Assembly (NCBI GenBank): GCA_025451715.1
Contig: JANWJY010000022.1
Span: forward strand, 1-15,581
Source: Fimbriimonadaceae bacterium
Lineage (GTDB): Bacteria > Armatimonadota > Fimbriimonadia > Fimbriimonadales > Fimbriimonadaceae
Length of the DNA: 15,581 nucleotides
Direction of reading: 5' to 3'
The notes beneath the pieces were generated by a model. That model saw only the letters and a program-made list of their open reading frames with translations. It had not been told where the DNA came from and ran no database searches. This document shows, piece after piece, positions 7,041 through 14,004 of this stretch; the stretch's first letter is position 1; every line of letters begins with the position of its first letter. The position numbers were made by a program, and so were the translations under genes.

Positions 7041-9317
7041 CTACCCGCCGCCGCCGATCCGGAGCCGGCCTTCTGCGGGCATCGGCGGCATCATCAACTG
7101 CTTCTTTGCCTGCTCGACCCGCAGCCTAAAGGCCTCGGGCAGCTGGCCGTAGGCCACGGCGCGAGAGTTCTGCACCAGCCACGCGTCCTTGAAGTGCGCG
7201 CTCGGCGTACCGTACTCACCAAGGTCGAGCGTGACGGCAACACCCAAGATCTGAGCGGGCTGATAGGTGTCGAACTGCGCAGGCGCGGATCCGCCGCTGA
7301 AGTTCGCCTCCAACATGCCTTGTCGCATGCCCAGCTCTTCCGCAGAGAGCATCTGCCCGCCGCGGATGCCCTTCGTGGTCGCGAACACGCCGTCTTGCAG
7401 CATGCGATCGATGTTGACGAGAGCTTCACCCGGAATACCGTTCGGAAGCGCTTCGGTCGGCTCCGTCATCACAGAGTTCGCGGGCGGCATCGGCCTTCCG
7501 CCCGACGACACTTCCGTACTCATCATCACCATTGCCGAAAACTTCTGCCCTTCGCCGCCGAACGGCATCATCGAAAAGCCGTTTACACGACTATAGTACG
7601 CATGGTCCGCCAATCTCTTGGCTTGCACGCTCAGGGTCCTGTACGCCAACTGGATCTTCTCGCCGCCCTGTCTCTTCGTGTTCTCGGGCACAGAACCGTA
7701 AAGCTGAAGGAGGTCAAGGCTCATCGACGTGTACTCAGTCAGTTGGTCGCCGACGTCCTTGTTGATTAATGAGAGGTAGACCGTGTCCAGCGGTCGGTCG
7801 GAAACTCCGAGCGTCACGTGGAACGAGTAGTCGGCGAGCTCTTCCAAAGAAGCAAACCCGCGCCCGTTCACAGCGCGGAACAGCTTTGCGGCCTCATCAC
7901 GGTCGAACCGCGTCTCGCGCGCCGCGTTCGCCCACGTCGGGGTCACCACCATCCAATCGGTTCCGCTGTCGACAGAAAGTCCAAACGCGGGTGAGCCCGC
8001 GAGCACGGCCTTGTGCGTGATGTTGCCCCTCACCAACACGCGCGCCAACTCCTTGATGATCGTGTCGGGGAACGCAGCGACGAGGTCTTTGCCCTCGGCC
8101 TTCGCGGCCTGGATGTAGCACTCCGAGACGTAGAGGCTCGTCGGGTCGATCCTGTCGGGATTGACAAAAACGTTCAGCAGCTCAGGCGAGAACTGCTTGG
8201 GCAAGCTCGATTCGCCGCCTGCAATCGTCACGAACGCGCCCGCGCCGCCATTGACGGTCGCGACGCTGTACACGCTCCGGTCCGAAGTCGGCGCCGCGAG
8301 CTCCTGCGCCATGATCACCGCCATCTGACGTGAGAGATCGGAGAGTTCGACGACCTTGCCCTCCTCGCTCGTCGCCGGCTGTACCGGCGGATACTCCGGT
8401 GATACCGATGTCGAGCCCTGGCCGACGAACAGCCCATTGCGGTCGATGAACTTGATCTCCACCTGCACCGTCGTCGAACGGTAGCTGCGCGAGAGCACGA
8501 GGTGCGTCTCGACGATGTTCGCGATCGGCTCGCCCGCGGTCAGTCCGCCGACGATGTTCACGCCCTCGATCGGCCGGAGCTGCGGTGCAGCCTTCGCAAG
8601 CTGGTTGTGGTTGTGAACGAAGTCGCTCACGATCTGCGTGACGTTGATCGGCATCCGTCGCTGCATCCTGTTCGCCGCAGTCGAGTACACGGCCCGCTCG
8701 CCCGGCTTGATTGAAGCCAGCACGCCCGGCTGCAGAAGCTGCAGCGCGCGCCGTGCCGCGCCCGTCGCCGGGGTCATGTTCGACATCGAGCTGTCGAACA
8801 TCGTGATCTGCGCGCCCGGCTGCCGCTGGAGTCCCGTGACCCTGTTCTCGATCTGCGCTCGATTGGCCTGCGCTTTCTTGACCAGATCGTCGATCATCGC
8901 CTGGTCCCACCGGTCCGTCACGCCCATGTCGCCCAGGGTTCGCTTCTTGCCCCTTTCAAACGCAGCGATCATCCAGCCGTTCTCGCGGTTCGCCTCTTCA
9001 AGCCTCAGCTTGTCGCTCTTGGTGAGGATATAGCCGTCGCCCTGTTTGATCACCTCACCGCCGGTTACCTGCGCGATCTTCGCGAGCAGCTCGTCGAGCG
9101 GCGCGTCCGTCACGCTGACCAGGATCGGAATGTTGGCGACAGTCGGGTTGCAAGTGATCTGGATTCCGGTCTGCTTCTTGATCTCGGCGGCGATGTTCGA
9201 TGTCTTGGTCGCCGGGAAGGTCATGGTGACCTTCGGCTGCCCTTGGGCCAGGGCTAGTGTGGCAAAGGCCGCGAAAGCGAGCGTGCCCCAGGTTCGGAGG
9301 TGGGTCGGGCGTTGCAT
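7041..9317 (-). CDS. Exported protein with STN-like (secretin/TonB short N-terminal) domain, function unknown
   Basis: A 758-residue protein. The ATG at 9317 is preferred over an upstream in-frame start because AAGGA precedes it closely and it opens directly into a signal peptide (MQRPTHLRTWGTLAFAAFATLALA, predicted cleavage after Ala24). Residues about 28-99 resemble an STN/secretin N-domain: amphipathic strands, SNIAAEIKKQTGIQITCNP, then VSVTDAPLDELLAKIAQVTGG and EVIKQGDGYILTKS. The remaining ~650 residues have no motif I recognise and no secretin C-terminal barrel motif. It ends in a Met/Pro/Gly-rich tail. It is probably periplasmic or cell-surface. It is followed 10 bp later by gluQ and is divergent from the gene at 9443. 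The STN assignment is from pattern and moderate; the overall role is unknown. Confidence 0.75.
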   Translation of the reverse strand: MQRPTHLRTWGTLAFAAFATLALAQGQPKVTMTFPATKTSNIAAEIKKQTGIQITCNPTVANIPILVSVTDAPLDELLAKIAQVTGGEVIKQGDGYILTKSDKLRLEEANRENGWMIAAFERGKKRTLGDMGVTDRWDQAMIDDLVKKAQANRAQIENRVTGLQRQPGAQITMFDSSMSNMTPATGAARRALQLLQPGVLASIKPGERAVYSTAANRMQRRMPINVTQIVSDFVHNHNQLAKAAPQLRPIEGVNIVGGLTAGEPIANIVETHLVLSRSYRSTTVQVEIKFIDRNGLFVGQGSTSVSPEYPPVQPATSEEGKVVELSDLSRQMAVIMAQELAAPTSDRSVYSVATVNGGAGAFVTIAGGESSLPKQFSPELLNVFVNPDRIDPTSLYVSECYIQAAKAEGKDLVAAFPDTIIKELARVLVRGNITHKAVLAGSPAFGLSVDSGTDWMVVTPTWANAARETRFDRDEAAKLFRAVNGRGFASLEELADYSFHVTLGVSDRPLDTVYLSLINKDVGDQLTEYTSMSLDLLQLYGSVPENTKRQGGEKIQLAYRTLSVQAKRLADHAYYSRVNGFSMMPFGGEGQKFSAMVMMSTEVSSGGRPMPPANSVMTEPTEALPNGIPGEALVNIDRMLQDGVFATTKGIRGGQMLSAEELGMRQGMLEANFSGGSAPAQFDTYQPAQILGVAVTLDLGEYGTPSAHFKDAWLVQNSRAVAYGQLPEAFRLRVEQAKKQLMMPPMPAEGRLRIGGGG

Positions 9318-9374
9318 GGTTCCTTCTCTGCTACCTATTGTGACGTACCTGAAGGTTCCCAGGCTCGGCACATG

Positions 9375-9405
9375 TCGGGAGGGCGAGCGCCCGCGCGAGC
9401 CGCTG
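9375..9405. repeat. GC-rich REP-like palindromic element
   Basis: The divergent gap between 9317 and 9443 contains TCGGGAGGGCGAGCGCCCGC and adjoining GCGAGCC. GGGCG-AG-CGCCC forms a perfect 5-bp inverted repeat and the next bases (GCGCGAGC) can extend pairing. Similar GGGAGGGCGAGC...GCGAGCC sequences recur as intergenic repeats in several GC-rich bacterial phyla (from memory). Only one copy is seen here, so dispersal within this genome is unproven. Confidence 0.4.
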
Positions 9406-9429
9406 CATTCGACGCCCGACCGACTCCGG

Positions 9430-9435
9430 TACCCT
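9430..9435 (+). promoter_or_regulatory. Putative -10 box (TACCCT) for the gene at 9443, leaderless arrangement
   Basis: TACCCT is followed by TATTGCC (7 nt) and the GTG start. There is no Shine-Dalgarno sequence. TTCGAC at 9408-9413 is a weak -35 candidate with 16-nt spacing. Confidence 0.35.
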
Positions 9436-9442
9436 TATTGCC

Positions 9443-10849
9443 GTGCGGCGCAACCGTAAGTGGGGAATCTTGGTCGGTGTACTACTGGTCGCCTTCATCG
9501 GCCTGGGCTGGTTCATCGTTTCGCTGACTGGCGAGCACCCCGACTACGTCCGTGCTGCGAAGGAACTCCCGACCGCAAAGGCAAGAGCAGAGGCGAACTT
9601 CGGCCCACTGACCTGGGAGGAGTATAGGAAGGCTCACGGGATCACGACGAAGTCGGACCTCGCAGAGTGGCGTCGCATCGAGTCGACGATTCCAACGATA
9701 GTCGACGACTACTTCGATGTCCTTAACGCTCCAACACCGACCGAGGTCGAGGTGCTCACCCATGAGCGCGCTTGGTTCCTGTCACTCGATGACGAAATCG
9801 AGGGTCTAGGCTTCCAGCATGAGATGTTTCCCGGTGGAGACGATTGGAACGTTGAGGCCTATGGTCGCCTCAAGGCGTTGACCAAAGCGTGCCATGTCGG
9901 TCTGGTCGGAGCAGCTGACACTGGCGATGCAGCGTTGGTCCTCGAAATTGGCCGCGCTATGAACAAGGTCAATGCGGTGGTCAACCAGGAGCCATCTATC
10001 TTAGGGCTCCTCGTCTTTAGAGCGCAGCGCGCGATCGCTGAGGCGGCAATCATGCGAGCTGCTTGCCGAAACAGGGACAATGACGCTGTGATGGATGCCT
10101 TGCGGCAGATTGCTCGCGAGCAGCCGCAAGTTCCAACACCTCGCGAATTCATTGGAGGCAACGTCAGACAGGATGCGATCTATCGGAAGCAGATGGCTGC
10201 ATGCCCGCTGGGAGAACTCGACGCTCTGCTCGATACGTGGACCTTCGACTTCGAGCCCCAGGACACAGGAATAGTCTCGTGGATACGCGACAAGTGGAGC
10301 ACGGTTACCGGCAAAGAACCAAAGCACCTGCGAAGAGTCGGGCCGAACACAAAGGCTGCGCTCGAAGCACGGAGCTTCGAGGTCATGACGAGGTTCGAAG
10401 GCGCGCTTTCGCTCGCACTCAAAGGAGACTTTTCTGCGTATAGAAGTCTTGAGAAGTCTCTCGCGACCGTCAAGACTCGACGAGAGCCTTCGTACGAGTT
10501 CGCACTGGCCATGACGAGCACACTGGTCACAAAATCCTATCTCAATGGACTCTTTGTGGAGCGGGCAACGCTCGCATCGATCGAGATGTTGCGTCGCTTC
10601 CCCGAACTGTCATCGGTGCCAGAGTCCCTTCCCAGTGACTTGTCGTTCTCGGATCCCTTCGGTGGTAAGCCTGTGCTCTATATGAGGACCGACCAAGGAT
10701 TTGTGCTCTATCCGCGCGGGATGGACTTAGACGACGACAAATTCGTGCCCTTCTCGCCTGACTTGCTCTCTCGCGAAGGAAGGTTTGTCAAAGGAGCCGA
10801 GGGCCACGAGTGGGGTTTCGTCGTCAGCTATGTCCCGAAACCGAACTGA
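9443..10849 (+). CDS. Membrane-anchored protein of unknown function
   Basis: A 468-residue protein not recognised. The GTG at 9443 opens with a positively charged stretch (MRRNRKWG) and one hydrophobic helix (about residues 8-28, ILVGVLLVAFIGLGWFIVSLT), predicting a single N-terminal anchor with the rest outside the cytoplasm. The body is mostly helical and soluble, with repeated hydrophobic/charged helices (for example RAQRAIAEAAIMRAACRNRDNDAVMDALRQI) that could form a helical-hairpin fold. The C-terminal ~70 residues look beta-rich (GKPVLYMRTDQGFVLYPRG...GFVVSYVPKPN) and may be a small separate domain. It converges on the sugar permease with 3 bp between stops. No catalytic motif is visible, so no function is proposed. 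Confidence 0.75.
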   Translation: MRRNRKWGILVGVLLVAFIGLGWFIVSLTGEHPDYVRAAKELPTAKARAEANFGPLTWEEYRKAHGITTKSDLAEWRRIESTIPTIVDDYFDVLNAPTPTEVEVLTHERAWFLSLDDEIEGLGFQHEMFPGGDDWNVEAYGRLKALTKACHVGLVGAADTGDAALVLEIGRAMNKVNAVVNQEPSILGLLVFRAQRAIAEAAIMRAACRNRDNDAVMDALRQIAREQPQVPTPREFIGGNVRQDAIYRKQMAACPLGELDALLDTWTFDFEPQDTGIVSWIRDKWSTVTGKEPKHLRRVGPNTKAALEARSFEVMTRFEGALSLALKGDFSAYRSLEKSLATVKTRREPSYEFALAMTSTLVTKSYLNGLFVERATLASIEMLRRFPELSSVPESLPSDLSFSDPFGGKPVLYMRTDQGFVLYPRGMDLDDDKFVPFSPDLLSREGRFVKGAEGHEWGFVVSYVPKPN

Positions 10850-10852
10850 TCG

Positions 10853-11731
10853 TCATCCCGCGTTGTAACCCGACAACTGCGACTTCATCATCCGGTACTG
10901 CGCGTACGCGACCCCTGCGATCACCAGCAACAGAACGAACGACTGCGCAGCCGCCGAGCCCGCGTGGAACTTCTGCCACGCCTCCCGATAGATGTGGTAC
11001 CCGACCACGTCCGTCGAGTCGTTCGGCCCGCCCTTCGTCATCATGTAGATCGGCGTGAACAACTGGAACGCACCGATGGTCGAAGTCACCAGCACAAAAA
11101 GCGTCGTCGGTGCGAGCATCGGCAGTGTCACCGCGCGAAACCGCTGCCACGCCGTCGCCCCATCGAGCGACGCCGCCTCGTACAGAGACTCCGGTATCCC
11201 CAGCAGCCCCGCGACGTAGATGATCATCTTCGGCCCGAGCCCCGTCCACACCGCCATGAAAACCAGCGCCCACATCGCCCACTCCTCCTTGTTCAAAAAG
11301 TCCACGCTCGGGATCCCGAACACAGAAGAGGCCGTGTTGATCAGCCCCGTCTCCGGCAGATACACGTAGATCCACAGCATCGACACCGCCACGCCGCTGC
11401 TCACCGCCGGGATGTAGAACAGAGTCCGGAAGAATCCCACGCCCTTTAACTTCTGTGCAACAAGAAGAGCCACCAGAAGCGCGACCACCATCCCCAGCGG
11501 CACCGCCACCAGCGCGAACCGCGAAGAGTTCCACATCGCGTTCCAAAAAGCGCCGTCGCGGAACGTGTCCACGTAGTTCCCGAGCGCGACGAACGGCTTC
11601 GTGTCCTTCAGCAGGTTCCACTGGAAGAGGCTCAGGTACAGCGCGTAGAAGATCGGCACGACCGCGAACACCAGCAAGTGGAGCGTCGCTGGCGCAATGA
11701 CCAGCCATCCCGTGCGCTGTTGCCTCTTCAC
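10853..11731 (-). CDS. Sugar ABC transporter permease (MalF/UgpA-type), orphan
   Basis: With the GTG at 11731 this is a 292-residue inner-membrane permease, the normal size for the carbohydrate-uptake (CUT1) family. It has about six transmembrane helices beginning GWLVIAPATLHLLVFAVVPIFYALYLSLFQW. The cytoplasmic EAA loop is EAASLDGATAWQRFRAVTLPML (from Glu185), the docking site for a MalK-type ATPase. GGPNDSTDVVGYHIYREAW near the C-terminus is also typical of MalF/UgpA homologues. An upstream in-frame extension to 11869 would run into the divergent gene and lacks membrane character, so I reject it. A TACCAT box lies 7 nt before the GTG. No partner permease, solute-binding protein or ATPase is adjacent, so partners must be encoded elsewhere or the gene is a remnant. 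Confidence 0.9.
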   Translation of the reverse strand: MKRQQRTGWLVIAPATLHLLVFAVVPIFYALYLSLFQWNLLKDTKPFVALGNYVDTFRDGAFWNAMWNSSRFALVAVPLGMVVALLVALLVAQKLKGVGFFRTLFYIPAVSSGVAVSMLWIYVYLPETGLINTASSVFGIPSVDFLNKEEWAMWALVFMAVWTGLGPKMIIYVAGLLGIPESLYEAASLDGATAWQRFRAVTLPMLAPTTLFVLVTSTIGAFQLFTPIYMMTKGGPNDSTDVVGYHIYREAWQKFHAGSAAAQSFVLLLVIAGVAYAQYRMMKSQLSGYNAG

Positions 11732-11738
11732 CGTGCGG

Positions 11739-11744
11739 ATGGTA
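11739..11744 (-). promoter_or_regulatory. Putative -10 box (TACCAT) for the sugar permease, leaderless arrangement
   Basis: Minus-strand TACCAT is followed by CCGCACG (7 nt) and GTG at 11731. It supports the short start chosen for the permease. No ribosome binding site is present at a usable distance. Confidence 0.35.
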
Positions 11745-11798
11745 CTCGGAACCTCTTTAGTGGGACTAGTTTCGCCAAAAGCGTGGTTGAATAGACGT

Positions 11799-12341
11799 AT
11801 GGTGGAATCCCGACCCTTCAGCAGCACATCGAGATGGAGCCTTATCGTGCTCATCTTTGTGGCGGGCATGGGGCTCGCCTGGATCTATTTGTTGGGCGGG
11901 GAGATGGCTGGGGCTACCGGGCTCTTGCCGTATGTTGTCATCGTTGTGCCACCCATGATGCTGTGTTCGGGCATGTTCATCATCATTCGTTCACATGGGG
12001 CGTCCAGCAAGGCGCATTTCATCGTGCTATTGGTGGCGTTGGCCTTGGCGACGCCCTTGGCACTCCAACCATGGACTCCGCGGAGCGTGTTCATTAGCAA
12101 GTTGGACAGCATCAGGCCGGGCATGAGTGAAGCGGAGGCACGACAGATCATGGCTGGCTACTTGGGAGGCGAAAAGGGCGAATCGTCTGGCCTGTACATT
12201 CCGGAAGCGTTGGAGGGCAAGGGCATTTCGCACGCGATCTATTACAGATGGAACGAAACCGATGGTCGTTATAACGCCGACGTCGGCCACGTCTATCTGC
12301 GCGACGATCGCGTCGTTGGCACCGACTTCTCACCTGATTAG
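11799..12341 (+). CDS. Three-helix membrane protein with BamE/SmpA-like C-terminal motif, function unknown
   Basis: A 180-residue protein starting at ATG 11799 (MVESRPFSST), chosen because the upstream frame extension overlaps the divergent permease. Three hydrophobic segments are visible: about 13-33 (WSLIVLIFVAGMGLAWIYLL), about 42-65 (LLPYVVIVVPPMMLCSGMFIII) and about 74-92 (FIVLLVALALATPLALQ). The C-terminal ~75 residues are soluble, with SIRPGMSEAEARQIMAGYLGGE followed by a tyrosine-rich beta segment and DVGHVYLRDDRVVGTDF. The 'I.pGMs.aEa..imG' helix with a following 'v.f.ddrVv' strand is the pattern of SmpA/BamE-like small domains. Without the lipobox this is not BamE itself. It is divergent from the permease (67 bp) and 95 bp before the acetyltransferase gene. 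The domain call is tentative. Confidence 0.68.
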   Translation: MVESRPFSSTSRWSLIVLIFVAGMGLAWIYLLGGEMAGATGLLPYVVIVVPPMMLCSGMFIIIRSHGASSKAHFIVLLVALALATPLALQPWTPRSVFISKLDSIRPGMSEAEARQIMAGYLGGEKGESSGLYIPEALEGKGISHAIYYRWNETDGRYNADVGHVYLRDDRVVGTDFSPD

Positions 12342-12424
12342 ACACCGCCACCGCTTCCCCTGCGAGCAACCGCTCCACCCGATGCTGTCTCTTCAACGGT
12401 TACGCGACCGAACCGCGACTGTGA

Positions 12425-12430
12425 TAAAGT
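12425..12430 (+). promoter_or_regulatory. Putative -10 box (TAAAGT, within TGATAAAGT) for the GNAT gene, leaderless arrangement
   Basis: TAAAGT is followed by CCACCC (6 nt) and ATG at 12437. The overlapping TGTGATAAA gives an extended -10 appearance. There is no purine-rich ribosome binding site before this start. Confidence 0.4.
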
Positions 12431-12436
12431 CCACCC

Positions 12437-13081
12437 ATGCCGCCCAAGGCCAAGAGCGAGTTCACAACAAAACCCCTCGACAAAACAACGTGGCCGGCGT
12501 TCGCAGACCTCGTCGAGCGCGACGGCGGGATCTGGGGCGGGTGCTGGTGCATCGGCTTCCACCTCGACCCCGACGGCAAGAAGGGCCAGTGCAAGCCATA
12601 CAGAGAAACAAAAGAAAAACTCGTCAAAGAGGGCCGCGCACAGGCGGCGCTCGTCTTCGAAGGCGAGACCGCGGTGGGATGGTGCCAGTTCGGCCCGCCC
12701 TGCGAGCTGCGCAACATCAAGCACCGCAAGCAGTACGAAAAGGAAGGCGGCGGGACCCCGGACTGGCGGATCACGTGCTTCTATGTGGGCAAGGGCTACC
12801 GGAAGCGCGGGGTCGCAAACCTGGCGCTGTCGGCCGCGCTCGAGCAGATCGCACGCCTCGAGGGCGGAGTCGTCGAGGCGTACCCGGAGGACGTCCCCTC
12901 TCCTCGCCGGGGGAGAGGGGTTAGGGGTGAGGGGCAACGTGTGACGTCGTCGTCCTTCCTGCACGGCGGCACGCTGGCGATGTTCGAGCGCGAACGGTTC
13001 GAGCGCGTGCGACGGCTCGGGATGCACCACTGGGTCGTGAAGCGGGCCCTGCCCCGCAAGTTCGCCAAACATGGAAGTTAG
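12437..13081 (+). CDS. GNAT-family N-acetyltransferase with in-frame palindromic repeat insertion
   Basis: A 214-residue protein. GNAT enzymes transfer the acetyl group of acetyl-CoA to an amine; the acceptor here is unknown. The acetyl-CoA-binding motif A is visible as ITCFYVGKGYRKRGVANLAL (R/QxxGxG/A pattern in YRKRGVA). It follows strands carrying ALVFEGETAVGWCQFGP and precedes GGVVEAYPED. The closing motif is GTLAMFERERFERVRRLGMHHWVVKR. Between VEAYPED and SSFLHGGT, residues about 153-167 (PSPRRGRGVRGEG) are encoded by a GC-rich palindromic repeat and look foreign to the fold. The N-terminal WGGCWCIGFH segment is typical of this uncharacterised GNAT subgroup. Partial copies of its 3' end occur twice downstream. 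The gene may still be functional because the insertion sits in a probable loop and keeps the frame. Confidence 0.85.
   Translation: MPPKAKSEFTTKPLDKTTWPAFADLVERDGGIWGGCWCIGFHLDPDGKKGQCKPYRETKEKLVKEGRAQAALVFEGETAVGWCQFGPPCELRNIKHRKQYEKEGGGTPDWRITCFYVGKGYRKRGVANLALSAALEQIARLEGGVVEAYPEDVPSPRRGRGVRGEGQRVTSSSFLHGGTLAMFERERFERVRRLGMHHWVVKRALPRKFAKHGS
12894..12936. repeat. Palindromic interspersed repeat (CCCCTCTCC...GGAGAGGGGTTAGGGGTGAGGGG) inside the GNAT gene
   Basis: CCCCTCTCC (12895-12903) and GGAGAGGGG (12912-12920) form a perfect 9-bp stem around an 8-nt loop. The stem is followed by TTAGGGGTGAGGGG. This matches, from memory, a very common intergenic repeat in Planctomycetes, Chloroflexi and related genomes. 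Here it lies within a reading frame and is translated as a Pro/Arg/Gly-rich insert. Confidence 0.75.
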
Positions 13082-13084
13082 CTG

Positions 13085-13393
13085 TCAGCGTCCAGCTTCT
13101 TCCACGATGTGGACTGGCGCGAAGTCATCCTCTTCCAACGTCACATACATTTCGCCGCCTCCAGAAACGACTAGGACTGCGGCATAATCCCTTCCGTCCT
13201 TTTCGAACCTGAGCACGTTCTCACCTTCCTTCAAGTACGTAGCGACGTAACCATCCTTGTTGATCGTTGCCGAGTCCACGTACTTGAATCCTTTTGGCAC
13301 GGTCAGGTGTACGAGCGCGTTTTGCGACTGCCCGCACGCGGACAAGGCAATAGCCATCAGGCAGCCTATGTACAAAGGCAAACGACGTGTCAT
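13085..13393 (-). CDS. Small lipoprotein, function unknown
   Basis: A 102-residue protein starting at ATG 13393. The N-terminus MTRRLPLYIGCLMAIALSAC is a textbook lipoprotein signal with the lipobox Leu-Ser-Ala-Cys20. The mature part (about 82 residues) is predicted beta-rich: HLTVPKGFKYVDSATI, GYVATYLKEGENVLRFEKDGRDYAAVLVVSGGGEMYVTLEEDDFAPVHIVEEAG. It may be a small beta-sandwich, but I do not recognise a family. Longer upstream in-frame starts run through the antisense strand of an acetyltransferase fragment and are rejected. Its stop lies 3 bp from the GNAT stop, and its start lies just before acetyltransferase 3'-end copy 2. It therefore exactly fills the space between two GNAT 3' ends. 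Confidence 0.72.
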   Translation of the reverse strand: MTRRLPLYIGCLMAIALSACGQSQNALVHLTVPKGFKYVDSATINKDGYVATYLKEGENVLRFEKDGRDYAAVLVVSGGGEMYVTLEEDDFAPVHIVEEAGR

Positions 13394-13406
13394 TGCTACT
13401 TCGTGG

Positions 13407-13412
13407 AGTTTA
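13407..13412 (-). promoter_or_regulatory. Putative -10 box (TAAACT) for the small lipoprotein
   Basis: Minus-strand GGTAAACT lies 13 nt before the ATG at 13393, allowing a leader of only a few bases. The promoter lies directly against the boundary of the GNAT 3'-end copy that starts near 13425, so any -35 would fall inside that copy. Confidence 0.28.
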
Positions 13413-13424
13413 CCGGCGACTCCC

Positions 13425-13532
13425 CCGCTAGCGATTTTCGAGCGCGAAGGGTTCGAGCGCGTGCGGCGGCTCGGGATGCACCACTGGATCGTGAAGCGCA
13501 ACCTGCCCCGCAAACGCACCAAACGTGCCTGA
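13425..13532 (+). pseudogene. Second partial copy of the GNAT 3' end (copy B)
   Basis: In frame this reads LAIFEREGFERVRRLGMHHWIVKRNLPRKRTKRA-stop, clearly homologous to the last ~35 residues of the intact GNAT (LAMFERERFERVRRLGMHHWVVKRALPRKFAKHGS). It lacks the rest of the gene, including the acetyl-CoA site, and no start is appropriate. Most of the sequence is conserved base for base, with a perfect shared block CGGCTCGGGATGCACCACTG at 13467, equivalent to 13013 in the gene. It keeps GluGly where the intact gene has GluArg, closer to the usual GNAT 'ExxGF' pattern. It lies head-on to the lipoprotein promoter on its left and before the second lipoprotein on its right. Confidence 0.85.
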
Positions 13533-13564
13533 CGCACACCACCCGCAGTCGCTGGCACGTGCGG

Positions 13565-13570
13565 TACCAT
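13565..13570 (+). promoter_or_regulatory. Putative -10 box (TACCAT) for the second lipoprotein gene
   Basis: TACCAT is followed by CAACTTGTC (9 nt) and GTG at 13580. The spacing is slightly longer than at the other leaderless-type starts in the window. No ribosome binding site is visible. Confidence 0.28.
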
Positions 13571-13579
13571 CAACTTGTC

Positions 13580-14002
13580 GTGAAACGTCAGATTTGTATC
13601 AAACCCGGATCCGGTGCAGTCATCGCGATCCTGGCCGTCGCGATGGCGTTGGGCTGTGGAGGACCCGACTCCAAGAAACTCGCAGGAGAGTGGCGCGCAG
13701 AAGACGCGGAAGCGACAAAGGCCTTTGGTAAGGCGACCTACGTCGACCTTCACCTCAAACCGGACTTCTCGGCGCGACTTCTGACCGACGAAGGCAAGTG
13801 GCACATGGAAGGAGAGGAGGTCGTCTTCGAGACGGAAGAGACTAAAGGCTCGCTGGCCTTCCTCTTAATCACACTCCAGCTCAAGCCTGCGCAATCGATC
13901 AGACTCCAACTCAACGGCGACGACACGATGACGTGGGCAATAAAGCGCGAAGACGGTAGCGTCGTCAAGTCGTATGCCTTTCACCGCAAGTCGGCACCAT
14001 AG
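13580..14002 (+). CDS. Putative lipoprotein with lipocalin-like beta fold, function unknown
   Basis: A 140-residue protein from GTG 13580. MKRQICIKPGSGAVIAILAVAMALGC gives a charged start, a hydrophobic stretch and a lipobox-like Ala-Leu-Gly-Cys26 followed by GlyGly, so it is probably lipid-anchored. The mature region opens KKLAGEWRAE, and the strand pattern KATYVDLHLKPDFSARLLTDEGKWHMEGEEVVFET...SIRLQLNGDDTMTWAIKRED suggests a small lipocalin-like or beta-barrel domain ('LxGxW' opening). That is a resemblance, not a firm family call. Longer in-frame starts upstream cross GNAT copy B in another frame and are rejected. Its TAG ends 2 bp before GNAT 3'-end copy C, so like the previous lipoprotein it sits exactly between two GNAT 3' ends. 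Confidence 0.7.
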   Translation: MKRQICIKPGSGAVIAILAVAMALGCGGPDSKKLAGEWRAEDAEATKAFGKATYVDLHLKPDFSARLLTDEGKWHMEGEEVVFETEETKGSLAFLLITLQLKPAQSIRLQLNGDDTMTWAIKREDGSVVKSYAFHRKSAP

Positions 14003-14004
14003 GA

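Noticed and set aside
6909..7769. Plus-strand 286-residue open frame across gluQ and the STN-like gene
   Set aside because: His/Arg-rich antisense frame spanning two well-supported minus-strand genes.
12338..13072. Minus-strand 244-residue open frame opposite the GNAT gene
   Set aside because: Antisense of a gene with a recognisable acetyl-CoA motif; the translation has no domain-like features.
13257..13532. 91-residue plus-strand protein ending in the GNAT-like C-terminus
   Set aside because: Its first two thirds are antisense to the lipoprotein gene; only the last ~36 codons are homologous to GNAT, so it is a fragment rather than a gene.
13394..13804. Extension of the first small lipoprotein to 239 residues
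   Set aside because: The added part is antisense to the GNAT 3'-end copy and to the second lipoprotein gene; the ATG at 13393 gives a perfect lipoprotein signal.
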